Shown here piece after piece: positions 18,161-29,729 of a stretch of 64,000 nt of DNA (position 1 is the first letter of the stretch; every line of letters starts with the position of its first letter). Under the pieces are notes generated by a model that did not search any database, was not told the DNA's origin, and was given only the letters and a program-made list of their open reading frames with translations. The position numbers and the translations under genes were made by a program. The stretch is from Methylococcaceae bacterium (GTDB taxonomy: Bacteria > Pseudomonadota > Gammaproteobacteria > Methylococcales > Methylomonadaceae), in contig DAOUTG010000002.1 in the NCBI GenBank assembly GCA_030626845.1, positions 1 to 64,000 on the forward strand. Direction: 5' to 3'.

Positions 18161-20794
18161 ATGCGAAACTGGAAACAGTGGCTACCTAGTTTGATAGGGG
18201 CTACGATTGTTATTGCAATTATTTTATATGTTGCTTTTTACTTCATTTTTCTCGATCTTTTAGTCGATTTATGGTGGTTTAGCTCATTAGAATTAGAAGG
18301 CTATTTTTGGCTAAAATTGCTTTACCGCTTTATTTTATCAGGTGGAGTGACGGTCGCTTTTTTTGCTATTTTCTTTTTTCATTTCTGGATTGCATCACGC
18401 TATTTAGGACTTAATCCGCCTGATGAAGTTTTATTAGATGTAGATAAACGCAAACGCTTCCAAAAATTTTCAGAAGTGTTTATGGAAGGCTCGACTAAAG
18501 TTTATACCCCTTTATCCTTTATTCTTGCTGTGGTTATTGCACTCCCATTTTATGACCAATGGGAATCTGCCTTATTATTCTTTTTTGGTGAAAACTCAGG
18601 TGTCACTGAACCCGTTTATGGCCATGATATTAGTTTTTATTTATTTTCTTATCCTATCTACGCATTGGTTCAACAAGAATTATTAATTACCTCAATTATC
18701 TTGTTTTTTTTGGTGAGTTTCTTATATTGGATAGAGCATATTTTTGTTCCAGATCAACAGACAGAGTATCCATTAGGGGCAAAAATCCACTTAACTATTT
18801 TATTGAGTTTTGTCGTTTTATTTGTTATTTGCGGCTTCTTTTTAGAACGTTTTTCATTATTGTATGTAGATTCTCATGAACCCGTTTTTTTTGGACCAGG
18901 TTTTGTGGAAATACGCTATGAATTGCCCTTAATTTGGATGGCGGTTATTAGTTTTCTAATAATTGCTATTGCGGCGGTTGTTTTTATTTTTTCACAAAAA
19001 CATCGAGCAAAATGGCCACTAGGGGCTTCAATTGCAGTTTTCTTATCTGTGCTGGGTTTACAAGCGGTTGAATTTATTCCTAATGTGATTAGCAAGTTTA
19101 TTGTTAAACCTAATCCTGTTAAAACAGAAAAAAGTTTTATGGTGAATAATATTAAAGCCACATTAGATGCCTATGGGTTAAATCATATCAAAACCATTGA
19201 TGTTGAAGCGCGGGTTGATGCAACTAAAGATATAGAGGAGTGGACATCACAACAACACTTTGAAAATATTCCTGTGTGGGATAGAGAGCATTTAACCGAT
19301 GGTTATAGACAATTGCAAGGCATTCGTCCTTATTATAAGTTCTTAGCGGTAGATGAAGATCGTTATTTTCTGCGTAATCATCGCCAGCAAGTTAATTTAA
19401 GTGCGCGAGAAATTGATATTACTCAATTACCTAAAGAAGCTCAAAACTGGGAAAATGAACATTTGCGCTATACGCATGGTTATGGTGCAGTGGTTACGCC
19501 TGCAGCACAAGATGCGGGTAAACCCATCATGTGGTATTTACGTGATCTCAATATGCATTCAAATGTGGGGTTCAGTGTCAAAAATCCTGATATTTATTTT
19601 GGACAAGGCAATTATGATTATGCCATTGTGCCTAATGATCTCAATATAAAAGGGCTATCAGATTCTGATTTAAGTCTTAAAGGTAAATATAATGGGGGAG
19701 CGGGTGTACTTATTCCCTCTTACTTTAGAAAGTTATTGTTTGCCTTCTATCTTAAGGATACCAACATATTTTTTTCCCCTAATATTTCTCAAGAAAGTAG
19801 GGTTTTACTGCGTCGGAATATTATCAAACGTATTAATACGTTAACCCCATTTTTACATTTAGATAAAGACCCTTATTTGGTAATCACCAAAGACCGTTTC
19901 TTTTGGGTGCAGGATGCTTATACTTTATCCAATAAATATCCTGTTTCAAAACCTGCTCAAAGTGACTTTTTAGATAGCGATCAAGATTTTAATTATATCC
20001 GTAATTCAGTAAAAATCACAATTGATGCTTATGGCGGGGGGGTTAATTATTATATTTCTGACCCTGATGATCCCATTATTCAAGCCTATAGTCGTGCCTA
20101 CCCTGGGGTTTTTCAAAACTTAGATGAAATGCCAGAGGAATTACGTGAACATTTACGTTACCCACGAGACCTTTATTATTTACAAATGAAGGTTTATGCT
20201 AAGTATCATCAACAATCCCCTGAGCTATTTTACGAACAAGCGGAGACTTGGCAGTTTGCAACGATTAATAAGAAACCTGTATTGCCTTATTTTATTACCA
20301 TGGATTTTGATAACTGTAATAATCGTGAAGAATTTGTGATGATTAACCCAATGACACCTGTTCGTCGAGATAATTTAAGCATGGTAGGTATTGCAGGGAC
20401 ATTGGATAAAAAAGACTGTGGGTTAGCTTATAAGCCTGAAATTACCATTTATAAATTTCATAAGGATACTCAAGTTAATGGGCCAGCCCAAGTGGATGCT
20501 TTGATTGATCAAAATCCTGAAATATCAGAACAATTTACCCTTTGGGATCAACATGGATCAGAGGTAAAGCGTGGGCGGATGATTATCTTGCCGATGGGGA
20601 ACTCGATGCTTTATGTTCAACCTATTTATATGATTTCGACTAAAACTAAAATTCCAGAATTAGTCCGAGTGATTGTCTCAATCGGTAATCAAGTGGTGAT
20701 GGATAAAACTTTACGTTCCGCTTTTAAACGTTTAAAAACACGTTTTATTCGTCATGCGAAAGATAGTACAGGCATTAGTGAATTTGATAAATAG
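18161..20794 (+). CDS. UPF0182 family membrane protein
   Basis: 877 aa, multiple N-terminal TM helices, then a large soluble domain (ATLDAYGLNHIKTID..., YGGGVNYYISDPDDPIIQAYSRAYPGVFQ). Confidence 0.9.
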   Translation: MRNWKQWLPSLIGATIVIAIILYVAFYFIFLDLLVDLWWFSSLELEGYFWLKLLYRFILSGGVTVAFFAIFFFHFWIASRYLGLNPPDEVLLDVDKRKRFQKFSEVFMEGSTKVYTPLSFILAVVIALPFYDQWESALLFFFGENSGVTEPVYGHDISFYLFSYPIYALVQQELLITSIILFFLVSFLYWIEHIFVPDQQTEYPLGAKIHLTILLSFVVLFVICGFFLERFSLLYVDSHEPVFFGPGFVEIRYELPLIWMAVISFLIIAIAAVVFIFSQKHRAKWPLGASIAVFLSVLGLQAVEFIPNVISKFIVKPNPVKTEKSFMVNNIKATLDAYGLNHIKTIDVEARVDATKDIEEWTSQQHFENIPVWDREHLTDGYRQLQGIRPYYKFLAVDEDRYFLRNHRQQVNLSAREIDITQLPKEAQNWENEHLRYTHGYGAVVTPAAQDAGKPIMWYLRDLNMHSNVGFSVKNPDIYFGQGNYDYAIVPNDLNIKGLSDSDLSLKGKYNGGAGVLIPSYFRKLLFAFYLKDTNIFFSPNISQESRVLLRRNIIKRINTLTPFLHLDKDPYLVITKDRFFWVQDAYTLSNKYPVSKPAQSDFLDSDQDFNYIRNSVKITIDAYGGGVNYYISDPDDPIIQAYSRAYPGVFQNLDEMPEELREHLRYPRDLYYLQMKVYAKYHQQSPELFYEQAETWQFATINKKPVLPYFITMDFDNCNNREEFVMINPMTPVRRDNLSMVGIAGTLDKKDCGLAYKPEITIYKFHKDTQVNGPAQVDALIDQNPEISEQFTLWDQHGSEVKRGRMIILPMGNSMLYVQPIYMISTKTKIPELVRVIVSIGNQVVMDKTLRSAFKRLKTRFIRHAKDSTGISEFDK

Positions 20795-20846
20795 ACTACT
20801 GAGGGTAAAAAAGTAGTTAAAGAATAATGACCACTTGCTGCTTACT

Positions 20847-20869
20847 TAGGGTGGAATAAGTCCACCCTA
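20847..20869. terminator. Perfect hairpin TAGGGTGGA-ataag-TCCACCCTA between convergent UPF0182 and pqqC
   Basis: 9-bp perfect stem, no clear U tract. Confidence 0.6.
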
Positions 20870-20883
20870 CGCAAACCAATGAC

Positions 20884-21612
20884 TTATTTTTCAATATTAA
20901 AATAGGGGGGCATATTATTAATATAAGCCATATACATAGCATCTGCCATTGTCCACAATACATTGAGTTTGAATTGTAAAATATCAACCATACGTTGTTG
21001 TTGTTCACGGGTTTTATACCAATCTAAGGTAATATCTAGCCCATGTTCAACATCACGCCGTGCTTCTGTTAAACGTTTTCTAAAATAAATATAACCTGTC
21101 TTTTCAACCCAAGGATACATCTCTGGCCAATTATCTAAACGCTGTTGATGAATCTTTGGGGCAAATAATTCAGTTAAAGAAGAACTTGCCGCCTCATGCC
21201 ATTCAGCGCGTCTTGCGAAATTTACATAAGCTTCAACGGCAAATTTTACGCCTGGCAAAACATGTTCCAATGAAGTTATTTCTTCACGAGTTAAACCTAC
21301 TGCAATGCCTAATTGTACCCATGCTTCAATGCCACCTTCATCCCCAGGATGACCATCATGATCTAAAATTCGTTGTGTCCAAAGAGCACGGGTTTCACGA
21401 TCTGGGCAATTAGCGAGAATATTAGCATCTTTAATTGGAATCATTATTTGATAATAAAAACGATTAGCAACCCAGCCTTGTAATTGCTTCTTCGTTAATT
21501 TACCTTCATTCATCAGTGTATGGTAGGGGTGATAAATATGATAATATTTTTCCATCCCCCGTAATTGCGCTTCAAATTCTACTCGTGTCCACGCGATTTT
21601 ATTATGCATCAT
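20884..21612 (-). CDS. pqqC: Pyrroloquinoline-quinone synthase PqqC
   Basis: [65 protein letters not shown]...GIEAWVQLG; strong PqqC signature. Confidence 0.96.
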   Translation of the reverse strand: MMHNKIAWTRVEFEAQLRGMEKYYHIYHPYHTLMNEGKLTKKQLQGWVANRFYYQIMIPIKDANILANCPDRETRALWTQRILDHDGHPGDEGGIEAWVQLGIAVGLTREEITSLEHVLPGVKFAVEAYVNFARRAEWHEAASSSLTELFAPKIHQQRLDNWPEMYPWVEKTGYIYFRKRLTEARRDVEHGLDITLDWYKTREQQQRMVDILQFKLNVLWTMADAMYMAYINNMPPYFNIEK

Positions 21613-21677
21613 TATTACCTTTTATATATCAGAAACTCTAACTAAATTTACAAAAGCGCCTACCTCTAACAGTCCGC

Positions 21678-21743
21678 CAAAACAGGCAAGGGGGATAAAA
21701 GAATACGGCTAAATATTAATACAAATAGAACTTGCCTATTTTG
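21678..21743. repeat. Inverted repeat upstream of pqqC
   Basis: CAAAACAGGCAAG (21678-21690) and CTTGCCTATTTTG (21731-21743): 12/13 complementary. Confidence 0.6.
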
Positions 21744-21881
21744 CACAACCATTATAAATTAAACCCTATTGCTATTTTTTATATTTTTCTAATAGCATTC
21801 TACACCTTACTATGGTGGTAATCCACTGGTAGGATTGTTCAATAAAACATGAGAATTTTGAAGAAAATATAAAAAAATTCT

Positions 21882-21988
21882 CTGTCCATGACAAAAATGT
21901 AAATCGGAGTCCAAAATATGTTTTTGACTCCAGTATTTGATTGATTTATAAGTAATTTACTTTTCACACTATTTTTTGTCATGTACAG
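21882..21988 (+). repeat. MITE-like palindromic repeat, copy A
   Basis: CTGTCCATGACAAAAA...TTTTTTGTCATGTACAG with internal GGAGTC/GACTCC stem; homologous to copies at 49605 and 56653. Confidence 0.85.
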
Positions 21989-22058
21989 AAAATAAGTTAT
22001 TAGAGGTGTTTTTATATAATCATCTGATAAAATGTGCAATTAATTTTAACTGCAATAT

Positions 22059-22421
22059 TTGATAACTATGACTACAAAACCAAGTAAAGACTTAGAAACC
22101 TTTGAAAACCCTCAATCAGGGCGTGATTATACGATTAATATTGATATTCCAGAATTTACTTGTCTATGCCCAAAAACAGGTCAACCTGATTTTGCAACGA
22201 TTCGTATTGAGTATGTTCCGAATAAACTGTGTATTGAGCTTAAGGCGTTAAAATTATATATGTGGGCATTTCGGGATGAAGGGGCATTTCATGAAGCCGT
22301 GACTAATGAAATTTTAGATGATTTAGTGAAGGCGATTGACCCAACCTTTATCCGTGTTCAGGCTGAATTTAATGTTCGTGGCGGACTTTATACTACGATC
22401 ACGGTTGAACATACCCAATAG
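22059..22421 (+). CDS. queF: NADPH-dependent 7-cyano-7-deazaguanine reductase QueF (short, type I)
   Basis: [50 protein letters not shown]. Confidence 0.96.
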   Translation: MITMTTKPSKDLETFENPQSGRDYTINIDIPEFTCLCPKTGQPDFATIRIEYVPNKLCIELKALKLYMWAFRDEGAFHEAVTNEILDDLVKAIDPTFIRVQAEFNVRGGLYTTITVEHTQ

Positions 22422-22435
22422 ATGCTCGCTATTTA

Positions 22436-22458
22436 GATGATAGATTTTTTCTATCATC
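22436..22458. terminator. Terminator between convergent queF and lptG
   Basis: GATGATAGA-ttttt-TCTATCATC perfect 9-bp stem followed by TTTTC. Confidence 0.75.
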
Positions 22459-22467
22459 TTTTCAGCA

Positions 22468-23535
22468 TTATTTTACTTTATTAATTGCATAACAGGCGGT
22501 CATAAAAACAAGTGTCCCTGGCAGGACTGCAACTATAATTGGGTTTAAGTCATAAACTAGCCCCATATGATTAGTTATTTTATCTAAAATATTAAAGCCC
22601 ATTCCAATAATTATCCCTGCCATTAATCGTCCCCCCATACTTGAACCCCGTTTAATCCCAATCACAAACGGTGTTGCAACCATGAGCATGACAAAGATAA
22701 CTAAGGGGTTGATTAAGCGTCCCCAAAATGCGGCTTCAAATGTTTTTGACTTTTGATTATTATTTTTGAGAAAATCAATGTATTGAGCTAAATCAAATAA
22801 TGAAAGGTTATCAGGTTTAACCACGATAATTTTTAATAAATCAGGTGCAATGGAGGTCTTCCATATCTGCTCATCTTCATGGGTAGGGTTAATTTGGTTT
22901 TCAGTAATTTCTGAACGTGCTATATCAGTTAAACGCCATTGTTCATTACCTATAAATTCACCCGTTTGTGCATGAGTAATCTGAGTCAGTCTTTTTTGTG
23001 CGTTTAATTGATAAATACTCACATTACTTAATTGTGATTGGTTTTTTACTTCACGAATATTAACAAATTTATTCCCTTCTCGAAGCCAAATTCCATAACG
23101 CGTATGCATAATGACCTTATTATGCTGAGAACTGGTTTTTAATAGGCGAGCAGAACGTTCAGCTTGCGGGGCAATAAATTCGCCAACACTCATGGCAACG
23201 ATGACTAAAACAACCCCTGCAATCATCACTGAGCGAATAATACCCATAACAGAGACTCCCGCAGAACGCATGGCGATAATTTCACTATGATTTGCCATCG
23301 TACCTAAGACAAATAAACTGCCTAATAAGGCAGAAGAGGGGACGAGTTCATAAAAAACGCGCGGTGAAGTGAGTAACAGGTATAAAAATATTTCTTTAAG
23401 TCCATAATTACCCGTTCCCATATCTTTAAGCTCATCACTAAAGGTAAAAAGATTAAAGAGGGTTAATAATAATATGAGGGCTAAAAATGAGCCTTTTAGA
23501 ACTTCTTTAACAATATGAAATGTTAATAGATTCAT
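22468..23535 (-). CDS. lptG: LPS export ABC transporter permease LptG
   Basis: YjgP/YjgQ family; LTSPRVFYELVPSSALLGSLFVLGTMANHSEIIAMRSAGVS. Confidence 0.95.
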   Translation of the reverse strand: MNLLTFHIVKEVLKGSFLALILLLTLFNLFTFSDELKDMGTGNYGLKEIFLYLLLTSPRVFYELVPSSALLGSLFVLGTMANHSEIIAMRSAGVSVMGIIRSVMIAGVVLVIVAMSVGEFIAPQAERSARLLKTSSQHNKVIMHTRYGIWLREGNKFVNIREVKNQSQLSNVSIYQLNAQKRLTQITHAQTGEFIGNEQWRLTDIARSEITENQINPTHEDEQIWKTSIAPDLLKIIVVKPDNLSLFDLAQYIDFLKNNNQKSKTFEAAFWGRLINPLVIFVMLMVATPFVIGIKRGSSMGGRLMAGIIIGMGFNILDKITNHMGLVYDLNPIIVAVLPGTLVFMTACYAINKVK

Positions 23536-24668
23536 AATTTACCCCTTGAAATAAGTTTTTGGAACATCCATTTTAAGCCGTAAAGTCTCACTAATAAGAC
23601 CGTGGTAAGACAGAGCATTAATGAATAAACCCAAAATTGTCCTATCCATAGAGGAATCGTTTCTGTTTTTAACCAACTATAATTGACCCGACTGATATTA
23701 CCGTAAACAAAATAAATTAAAAAGGCAAATAATAAGCTTCCATAAACACCACCACGGGGTGATAATTTAGCCAGTGGAACAGCAAGTAAGCTTAAAAAGA
23801 TAACACCTAAGGGGATGGATAAACGTTTTTGTAATTCTACTTTGTCTTCAATTTTTACAGATTCTTTTAATTTATCTGTACTAATGGCATCACGGTGATA
23901 AAACACCGCCGATGATTTTTTATCAATTCTAACCGCATATTCATCAAATCGTTCTAAAATGAAATTAGCTTGACCTGGGATACCTTGGCTACGTTCTCCT
24001 TTGGTTAAAATAATATATTTTCCTCCAGGTAGATTTCTTAAAAAACCATGTTTAGCATTAATAGTTCCAGGTTTCCCCTGTTGACGATTTTGAATAAAGA
24101 TGTTGTGCATTTGTTGGTTTTCATCAATTTCTTCGGTGTAAAATACTAAATCACCGTGACTATATTCACTAAATCGTCCAGCAGAAACACCCCTAATATC
24201 GGCTGTTTCCATATCTTTATTTGTTAAGACCAGCATTTTTTCTTCTGCCCAGGGGGCTGCATAAAGTGAAAATTGATAAGCGATAATACTCAACGGAAAA
24301 ACTAATAAAAATACCGCCCGATAAATACGAACAACACCGCCGCCTGCAGTTGAAATGGCAGCCATTTCTTGATCTCGGTACATGCGCCCTAAAACCATTA
24401 ATATGGCCATAAAAATAGAGGCGGGAAGAAAAGATGCAATCGCCACGATGATTTTTAATCCTAATATATCAATGGCCGTTTCACCCGAAATAGTCCCCTC
24501 TATAGCTAAGGCCAATACTTTGATAAATTTACGACTCACAATAATAATGACGATAACAGATAATACCGAGGTCACTGTTTTAAATAAATCCCAAGCAATC
24601 ATTCTGTCTAATATGCCAATAAAGCGATAACTAATGATGTTTGGAACTTTTTTTAATACATTCTTCAT
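23532..24668 (-). CDS. lptF: LPS export ABC transporter permease LptF
   Basis: FLPASIFMAILMVLGRMYRDQEMAAISTAGGGVVRIYRAVF; 4-bp overlap with lptG; divergent from pepA as in other gammaproteobacteria. Confidence 0.95.
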   Translation of the reverse strand: MKNVLKKVPNIISYRFIGILDRMIAWDLFKTVTSVLSVIVIIIVSRKFIKVLALAIEGTISGETAIDILGLKIIVAIASFLPASIFMAILMVLGRMYRDQEMAAISTAGGGVVRIYRAVFLLVFPLSIIAYQFSLYAAPWAEEKMLVLTNKDMETADIRGVSAGRFSEYSHGDLVFYTEEIDENQQMHNIFIQNRQQGKPGTINAKHGFLRNLPGGKYIILTKGERSQGIPGQANFILERFDEYAVRIDKKSSAVFYHRDAISTDKLKESVKIEDKVELQKRLSIPLGVIFLSLLAVPLAKLSPRGGVYGSLLFAFLIYFVYGNISRVNYSWLKTETIPLWIGQFWVYSLMLCLTTVLLVRLYGLKWMFQKLISRGKL

Positions 24669-24852
24669 GCAGGTCTCCTTAAATACTCATGTATAATTTA
24701 GCTTTTAAATTAAGTTAATACTGCTTTAAGTTTAAGATTAACGCCTAAAGGTTTTATTTCTAATCTATACTTAAATTCAGATGGTTAAGCATCTCAAAAA
24801 TTTTAAACTGCCTGTTTACCTTTCAAAATAATAAAATTACAATTAGAAAATT

Positions 24853-26340
24853 ATGGACTATTCTATAGAAAGCCTGTCGTTAGACCAACTAGAAACTGAC
24901 TGCATTATCGTTGGTGTTTATAAAAATCAACAGTTAAGCCCTTCTGCGGAAGTGGTTGATGACAAGGCACACCAACTTATTCACAATCTTATTGAACGCG
25001 GCGATATTAAAGGAAAAAATAGTGAAACACTGCTGATTAGCGTTGTTCCTGATAGTTGTATTCAACGAGTATTATTAGTAGGTTTAGGAGACAAAGAAAA
25101 ATTTAATCTGAAATTATATCGAAAAGCACTTCTAGCGGCAGTAAAAGCAATTAAAAACACGCAAATAAAATCTGTCTGCTGTACTTTAGCTGAAATTGAA
25201 TTAGAAGGGTGTGATTATCAATGGCGTTGCCGACAAATCATTGAAATATTTGATGATGCTTTATATCAATTTATTGAAACTAAAAGTATTACCCCCCCTC
25301 CTATCGTCTTATCAAAGCTTCAAATTACGGTAGCTGAAAAAAATAAAACTCAAGCAAAAGCAGGATTAACCCAAGGGTTGGCCATAGCTAATGCCGTTTC
25401 ATTAACAAAACATTTAGCCGATTTGCCAGGAAATATTTGTACCCCTACTTTTTTAGCAGAACAAGCCACTAAAATGGCTGATAAATTTTCTAGCATGGGT
25501 ATTGAGGTTTTAGATGAGGCAGATTTAGACTCATTAAAAATGAATTCTTTTTTAGCGGTATCCAGAGGGAGCTATCAGCCTGCTAAATTAATTTGTCTGA
25601 ATTATCAAGGGGGTAGTTCACATAGTAAACCCATTATTTTTGTTGGTAAAGGGTTAACTTTTGACGCAGGGGGAATTTCATTAAAATCGGGTGCGGGTAT
25701 GGATGAAATGAAATATGATATGTGTGGTGGTGCTGCTGTTATTGGCGTTTTACAAGCAGCAGCTCAAATGAAATTACCATTAAATATTATTGGTTTAATT
25801 CCTGCCTCAGAAAATATGCCTGATGCCAATGCGAATAAGCCGGGTGATATATTAACGAGTATGTCAGGTAAAACGATTGAGGTTTTAAACACCGATGCTG
25901 AGGGACGTTTGATTTTATGTGATACGTTAACCTATGCTGAAAAATTTAACCCTGAAATAGTGATTGATTTAGCAACACTCACAGGGGCTTGTCTGGTTGC
26001 GTTAGGACGTATTCCTAGTGGATTATTAGGTAATGACGATGAATTATGTGATGAAATAATCGCTGCGAGCAAGACCGCTTGTGATAGCGTCTGGCGATTA
26101 CCGTTATGGGAAGAATATCAAGATCAATTAAAATCAAATTTTGCTGATATGGCTAATATTGGCGGTCGTGATGCAGGAACAATTACTGCGGCTTGTTTTT
26201 TATCTCGGTTTGCAGAAGATTTCCGTTGGGCGCATTTAGATATTGCAGGAACGGCATGGCGTACAGGAGTAAATAAAGGTGCGACAGGGCGACCTGTGCC
26301 TTTATTGTGTCAATACTTAATCAATCGTGTCAATGCCTGA
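24853..26340 (+). CDS. pepA: Leucyl aminopeptidase PepA
   Basis: FVGKGLTFDAGGISLKSGAGMDEMKYDMCGGAAV; NTDAEGRLILCDTLTYAEKF. Confidence 0.98.
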   Translation: MDYSIESLSLDQLETDCIIVGVYKNQQLSPSAEVVDDKAHQLIHNLIERGDIKGKNSETLLISVVPDSCIQRVLLVGLGDKEKFNLKLYRKALLAAVKAIKNTQIKSVCCTLAEIELEGCDYQWRCRQIIEIFDDALYQFIETKSITPPPIVLSKLQITVAEKNKTQAKAGLTQGLAIANAVSLTKHLADLPGNICTPTFLAEQATKMADKFSSMGIEVLDEADLDSLKMNSFLAVSRGSYQPAKLICLNYQGGSSHSKPIIFVGKGLTFDAGGISLKSGAGMDEMKYDMCGGAAVIGVLQAAAQMKLPLNIIGLIPASENMPDANANKPGDILTSMSGKTIEVLNTDAEGRLILCDTLTYAEKFNPEIVIDLATLTGACLVALGRIPSGLLGNDDELCDEIIAASKTACDSVWRLPLWEEYQDQLKSNFADMANIGGRDAGTITAACFLSRFAEDFRWAHLDIAGTAWRTGVNKGATGRPVPLLCQYLINRVNA

Positions 26341-26761
26341 AATTAGTTTCTATATTCTTTCTTCTGATGAAGAACGTTTACGAAGTTTTTTTTGTTGTAA
26401 ATTGATTGAAAAGGCTTATCGTCAAGGAATATTTTGTTATTTACTAACAGACTCTGATAGTCAAACACGAATGCTGGATAATTTATTATGGACTTTTCGC
26501 CCTAATAGCTTTATTCCTCATGAAATTTATTCAGGTGAATTGCCGACTATGGGTAATATGGTTTTAATTGGTTCATTATTTCCGCCTGATGTTTGGCAAA
26601 AATTAGTGATTAATTTTTCAACACGGACATTAAAAGATTTAGAAAAAACGGGGCGTTTATTAGATATAATTGATAATCATCCGCAAAGAAAGCAAGAAGG
26701 AAAAAATCGCTATCGCTATTATCAGCAACAAGGATTAGAAATACAAACTTTACAGATTTAA
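26333..26761 (+). CDS. holC: DNA polymerase III chi subunit
   Basis: MPEISFYILSSDEERLRSFFCCKLIEKAYRQG...LDNLLWTFRPNSFIPHE; position pepA-holC-valS; ATG at 26333 preferred over GTG 26327. Confidence 0.92.
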   Translation: MPEISFYILSSDEERLRSFFCCKLIEKAYRQGIFCYLLTDSDSQTRMLDNLLWTFRPNSFIPHEIYSGELPTMGNMVLIGSLFPPDVWQKLVINFSTRTLKDLEKTGRLLDIIDNHPQRKQEGKNRYRYYQQQGLEIQTLQI

Positions 26762-26841
26762 AGCATCATTTAGTAGGGTGGGCATTTTCCGTTCTACGCT
26801 ATAAACTGCCTCTACGATAAATATTTATATTAATTAAGATT

Positions 26842-29649
26842 ATGGAAAAAACATACGCCCCACACTCAATTGAGCAACGTTGGTATAACATTTGGGAAGA
26901 AAAAGGTTATTTTACTGCTAAAGAAGAGGGTGAATCTTATTGTATTATGATTCCACCGCCTAATGTGACAGGGAGTCTACATATGGGACATGCGTTTCAA
27001 GATATGATTATGGATGCTTTGAGCCGCTATCATCGTATGCAAGGGCGTAGCACTTTATGGCAAGTAGGGACAGACCATGCGGGGATTGCAACACAAATGG
27101 TGGTTGAGCGAACTCTCAATAGTAAAGGGGTGACTCGCCATGATTTAGGGCGTGAAAAATTTATTGAAAAAGTTTGGGAATGGAAAGAGCATTCAGGCGG
27201 CACAATTACCAAACAATTACGCAGAATGGGGTCATCTTTAGATTGGTCTCGTGAGCGTTTTACGATGGATGAGGGGATGTCTGATGCGGTTCAAGATGTA
27301 TTTATTCGTTTACATGAAGAGGGTTTAATTTATCGAGGTAAACGCTTAGTAAACTGGGATTGTGCATTACATACCGCTGTGTCTGATTTGGAAGTTTTAT
27401 CAACAGAAGAACAAGGCTCAATGTGGCATATGCGTTATCCGTTATCAAATGGTAAGGGGCATTTGATTGTTGCGACGACTCGTCCTGAAACTATGTTAGG
27501 GGATGCCGCTGTTGCCATTCATCCGAGTGATGAGCGTTATCAGCATTTAGTCGGTGAATTTGTTGAAATTCCCATTGCAGGTCGCCGTATTCCCATTATT
27601 GCGGATGAATATGTTGACCCTGAATTTGGAACAGGGTGTGTAAAAATCACCCCAGCCCATGATTTTAATGATTATGAAGTTTGGCAACGTCATCGGGATA
27701 CCAAGGCTATTTCTGAGTTGCCTCATGGGGGATTGATTAATATATTTACCGCTGATGCAACCCTCCGTAATAATGAAAAAGATGAGCATGATTTAATTCC
27801 TTTACTTTATCATGATATGGATCGTTTTGAGGCGCGTAAACAAATTGTTGGCGACTTGCAAGCCTTGAATTTATTAGAAAGAATTGATGACCATAAATTA
27901 ATGGTTCCACGAGGGGATCGCTCAGGGACTATTATTGAACCTTTCTTAACCGACCAGTGGTACGTTAGAGTTGAACCTTTGGCTAAACCTGCTATCAAAG
28001 CGGTTGAAAATGGAGATATTAAGTTTGTTCCTGATAACTGGAAGAATACTTATTTTGAATGGATGCGTAATATTCAAGATTGGTGTATTTCACGGCAAAT
28101 TTGGTGGGGACATCAAATTCCTGCTTGGTATGATGAGAATGGAAGTATTTATGTGGGTAAATCTGAGGCAGAGATTCGTAAAAAACATGGACTATCAGCA
28201 GATTATCCCCTTAGACAAGATGAAGATGTGCTTGATACTTGGTTTTCATCTGCCCTTTGGCCTTTTTCAACCTTGGGTTGGCCAGAAGAAACCCCAGAAT
28301 TAGCCAAACATTATCCAACCAGCGTTTTAGTGACAGGGTTTGATATTATATTCTTCTGGGTCGCACGAATGATTATGATGGGCTTAAAATTTCAAGGTGA
28401 TGTGCCTTTTAAAGAGGTTTATATACACGGGCTGGTACGTGATGCTGAAGGACAAAAAATGTCCAAAAGTAAAGGTAATGTATTAGACCCTTTAGATTTA
28501 ATTGAAGGTATTGAATTAGAAGCGTTAATTAAAAAACGTATTTCAGGCATGATGCAACCGCATTTAGCTAAAAAGATTGAAGAATCTACCCGCAAACACT
28601 TTCCTGAGGGTATCCCCGCCTTTGGAACAGATGCACTGCGTTTTACGTTTGCTTCAATGGCCTCGACAGGACGAGATATACGCTTTGATTTAGCGCGTAC
28701 CGAAGGTTATCGTAATTTTTGCAATAAATTATGGAATGCGGCACGTTATGTGTTAATGAATACTGAAGGTCATGATGATGGTTTGTCAGGTATTTGTCAG
28801 TATACGCATATTGATGACTGGATTGTCTCACGCTTAAATGAAGTGACTGCGACAACTTCTAAAGCAATAGAAAGCTATCGTTTTGATTTAGCCGCACAAA
28901 CACTTTATGATTTTATTTGGAATGAATATTGTGACTGGTATTTAGAACTCAGTAAAATAGCCTTACAAATGGATAACCCAGAGATACAACGAGGAACCCG
29001 TAAAACTTTATTAACGGTTTTGGAAAGTATTTTATGTCTGGCTCACCCATTGATCCCTTTTATTACCGAAGAAATTTGGCAACGTATCGCGCCCTTATTA
29101 GGTATCAAAGCTGAAACGATTATGTTGCAACCTTATCCTAAGGTAAATGAAGCCAAAATTAACCAACAGGCTATTACAGAAATTAATTGGGTTATGGAAT
29201 TTATTTTAGGCGTGCGTAGGATTCGTGGCGAAATGAATATTGCCCCAGGAAAGCCTTTACCTGTTTTAATAGATAATGCGTCAACGACAGATCAAACCTA
29301 TTTAACGCATAATCATGCTTATTTGCAAAAATTAGGGCGTTTAGAATCTATTACTTGGTTAAATCCTGAGGAAGTGCAACCAGAATCAGCTATTATACTG
29401 GTTGGGGAAATGAAAGTTTTAATTCCGCTTGCAGGCTTAATTGACAAAGAAGCAGAATTAACGCGTTTAAATAAAGAAATACAAAAAATTCACAAAGATC
29501 TTCCTAGAATTTTAGGAAAACTTAAAAATCCTAAATTTCTTGATAAAGCCCCTGCTAATGTGATTGAAAAAGAAAAGAAAAAATTACTTAATTTGGAAAA
29601 TTTATTAAAAAATCTTGAACAACAGCTTAAAAAAATAGAAGGGCTTTGA
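26842..29649 (+). CDS. valS: Valyl-tRNA synthetase
   Basis: [33 protein letters not shown]-terminal coiled coil. Confidence 0.98.
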   Translation: MEKTYAPHSIEQRWYNIWEEKGYFTAKEEGESYCIMIPPPNVTGSLHMGHAFQDMIMDALSRYHRMQGRSTLWQVGTDHAGIATQMVVERTLNSKGVTRHDLGREKFIEKVWEWKEHSGGTITKQLRRMGSSLDWSRERFTMDEGMSDAVQDVFIRLHEEGLIYRGKRLVNWDCALHTAVSDLEVLSTEEQGSMWHMRYPLSNGKGHLIVATTRPETMLGDAAVAIHPSDERYQHLVGEFVEIPIAGRRIPIIADEYVDPEFGTGCVKITPAHDFNDYEVWQRHRDTKAISELPHGGLINIFTADATLRNNEKDEHDLIPLLYHDMDRFEARKQIVGDLQALNLLERIDDHKLMVPRGDRSGTIIEPFLTDQWYVRVEPLAKPAIKAVENGDIKFVPDNWKNTYFEWMRNIQDWCISRQIWWGHQIPAWYDENGSIYVGKSEAEIRKKHGLSADYPLRQDEDVLDTWFSSALWPFSTLGWPEETPELAKHYPTSVLVTGFDIIFFWVARMIMMGLKFQGDVPFKEVYIHGLVRDAEGQKMSKSKGNVLDPLDLIEGIELEALIKKRISGMMQPHLAKKIEESTRKHFPEGIPAFGTDALRFTFASMASTGRDIRFDLARTEGYRNFCNKLWNAARYVLMNTEGHDDGLSGICQYTHIDDWIVSRLNEVTATTSKAIESYRFDLAAQTLYDFIWNEYCDWYLELSKIALQMDNPEIQRGTRKTLLTVLESILCLAHPLIPFITEEIWQRIAPLLGIKAETIMLQPYPKVNEAKINQQAITEINWVMEFILGVRRIRGEMNIAPGKPLPVLIDNASTTDQTYLTHNHAYLQKLGRLESITWLNPEEVQPESAIILVGEMKVLIPLAGLIDKEAELTRLNKEIQKIHKDLPRILGKLKNPKFLDKAPANVIEKEKKKLLNLENLLKNLEQQLKKIEGL

Positions 29650-29729
29650 AATACAATAACCTCTAAAACTTAAAATAAAAAGATTAGAAAATAATTTATT
29701 TACAATAATCAATTAGTTTTCAAAAAAAT

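Noticed and set aside
21839-22039. 66-aa minus ORF (MHILSDDYIKTPLITYFLYMTKNSVKS...)
   Set aside because: Lies across the palindromic repeat copy A, no RBS or family similarity; spurious.
26773-26798. Terminator between holC and valS
   Set aside because: GTAGGGTGGGCATTTTCCGTTCTAC pairs poorly; kept only as a degenerate member of the palindrome family.
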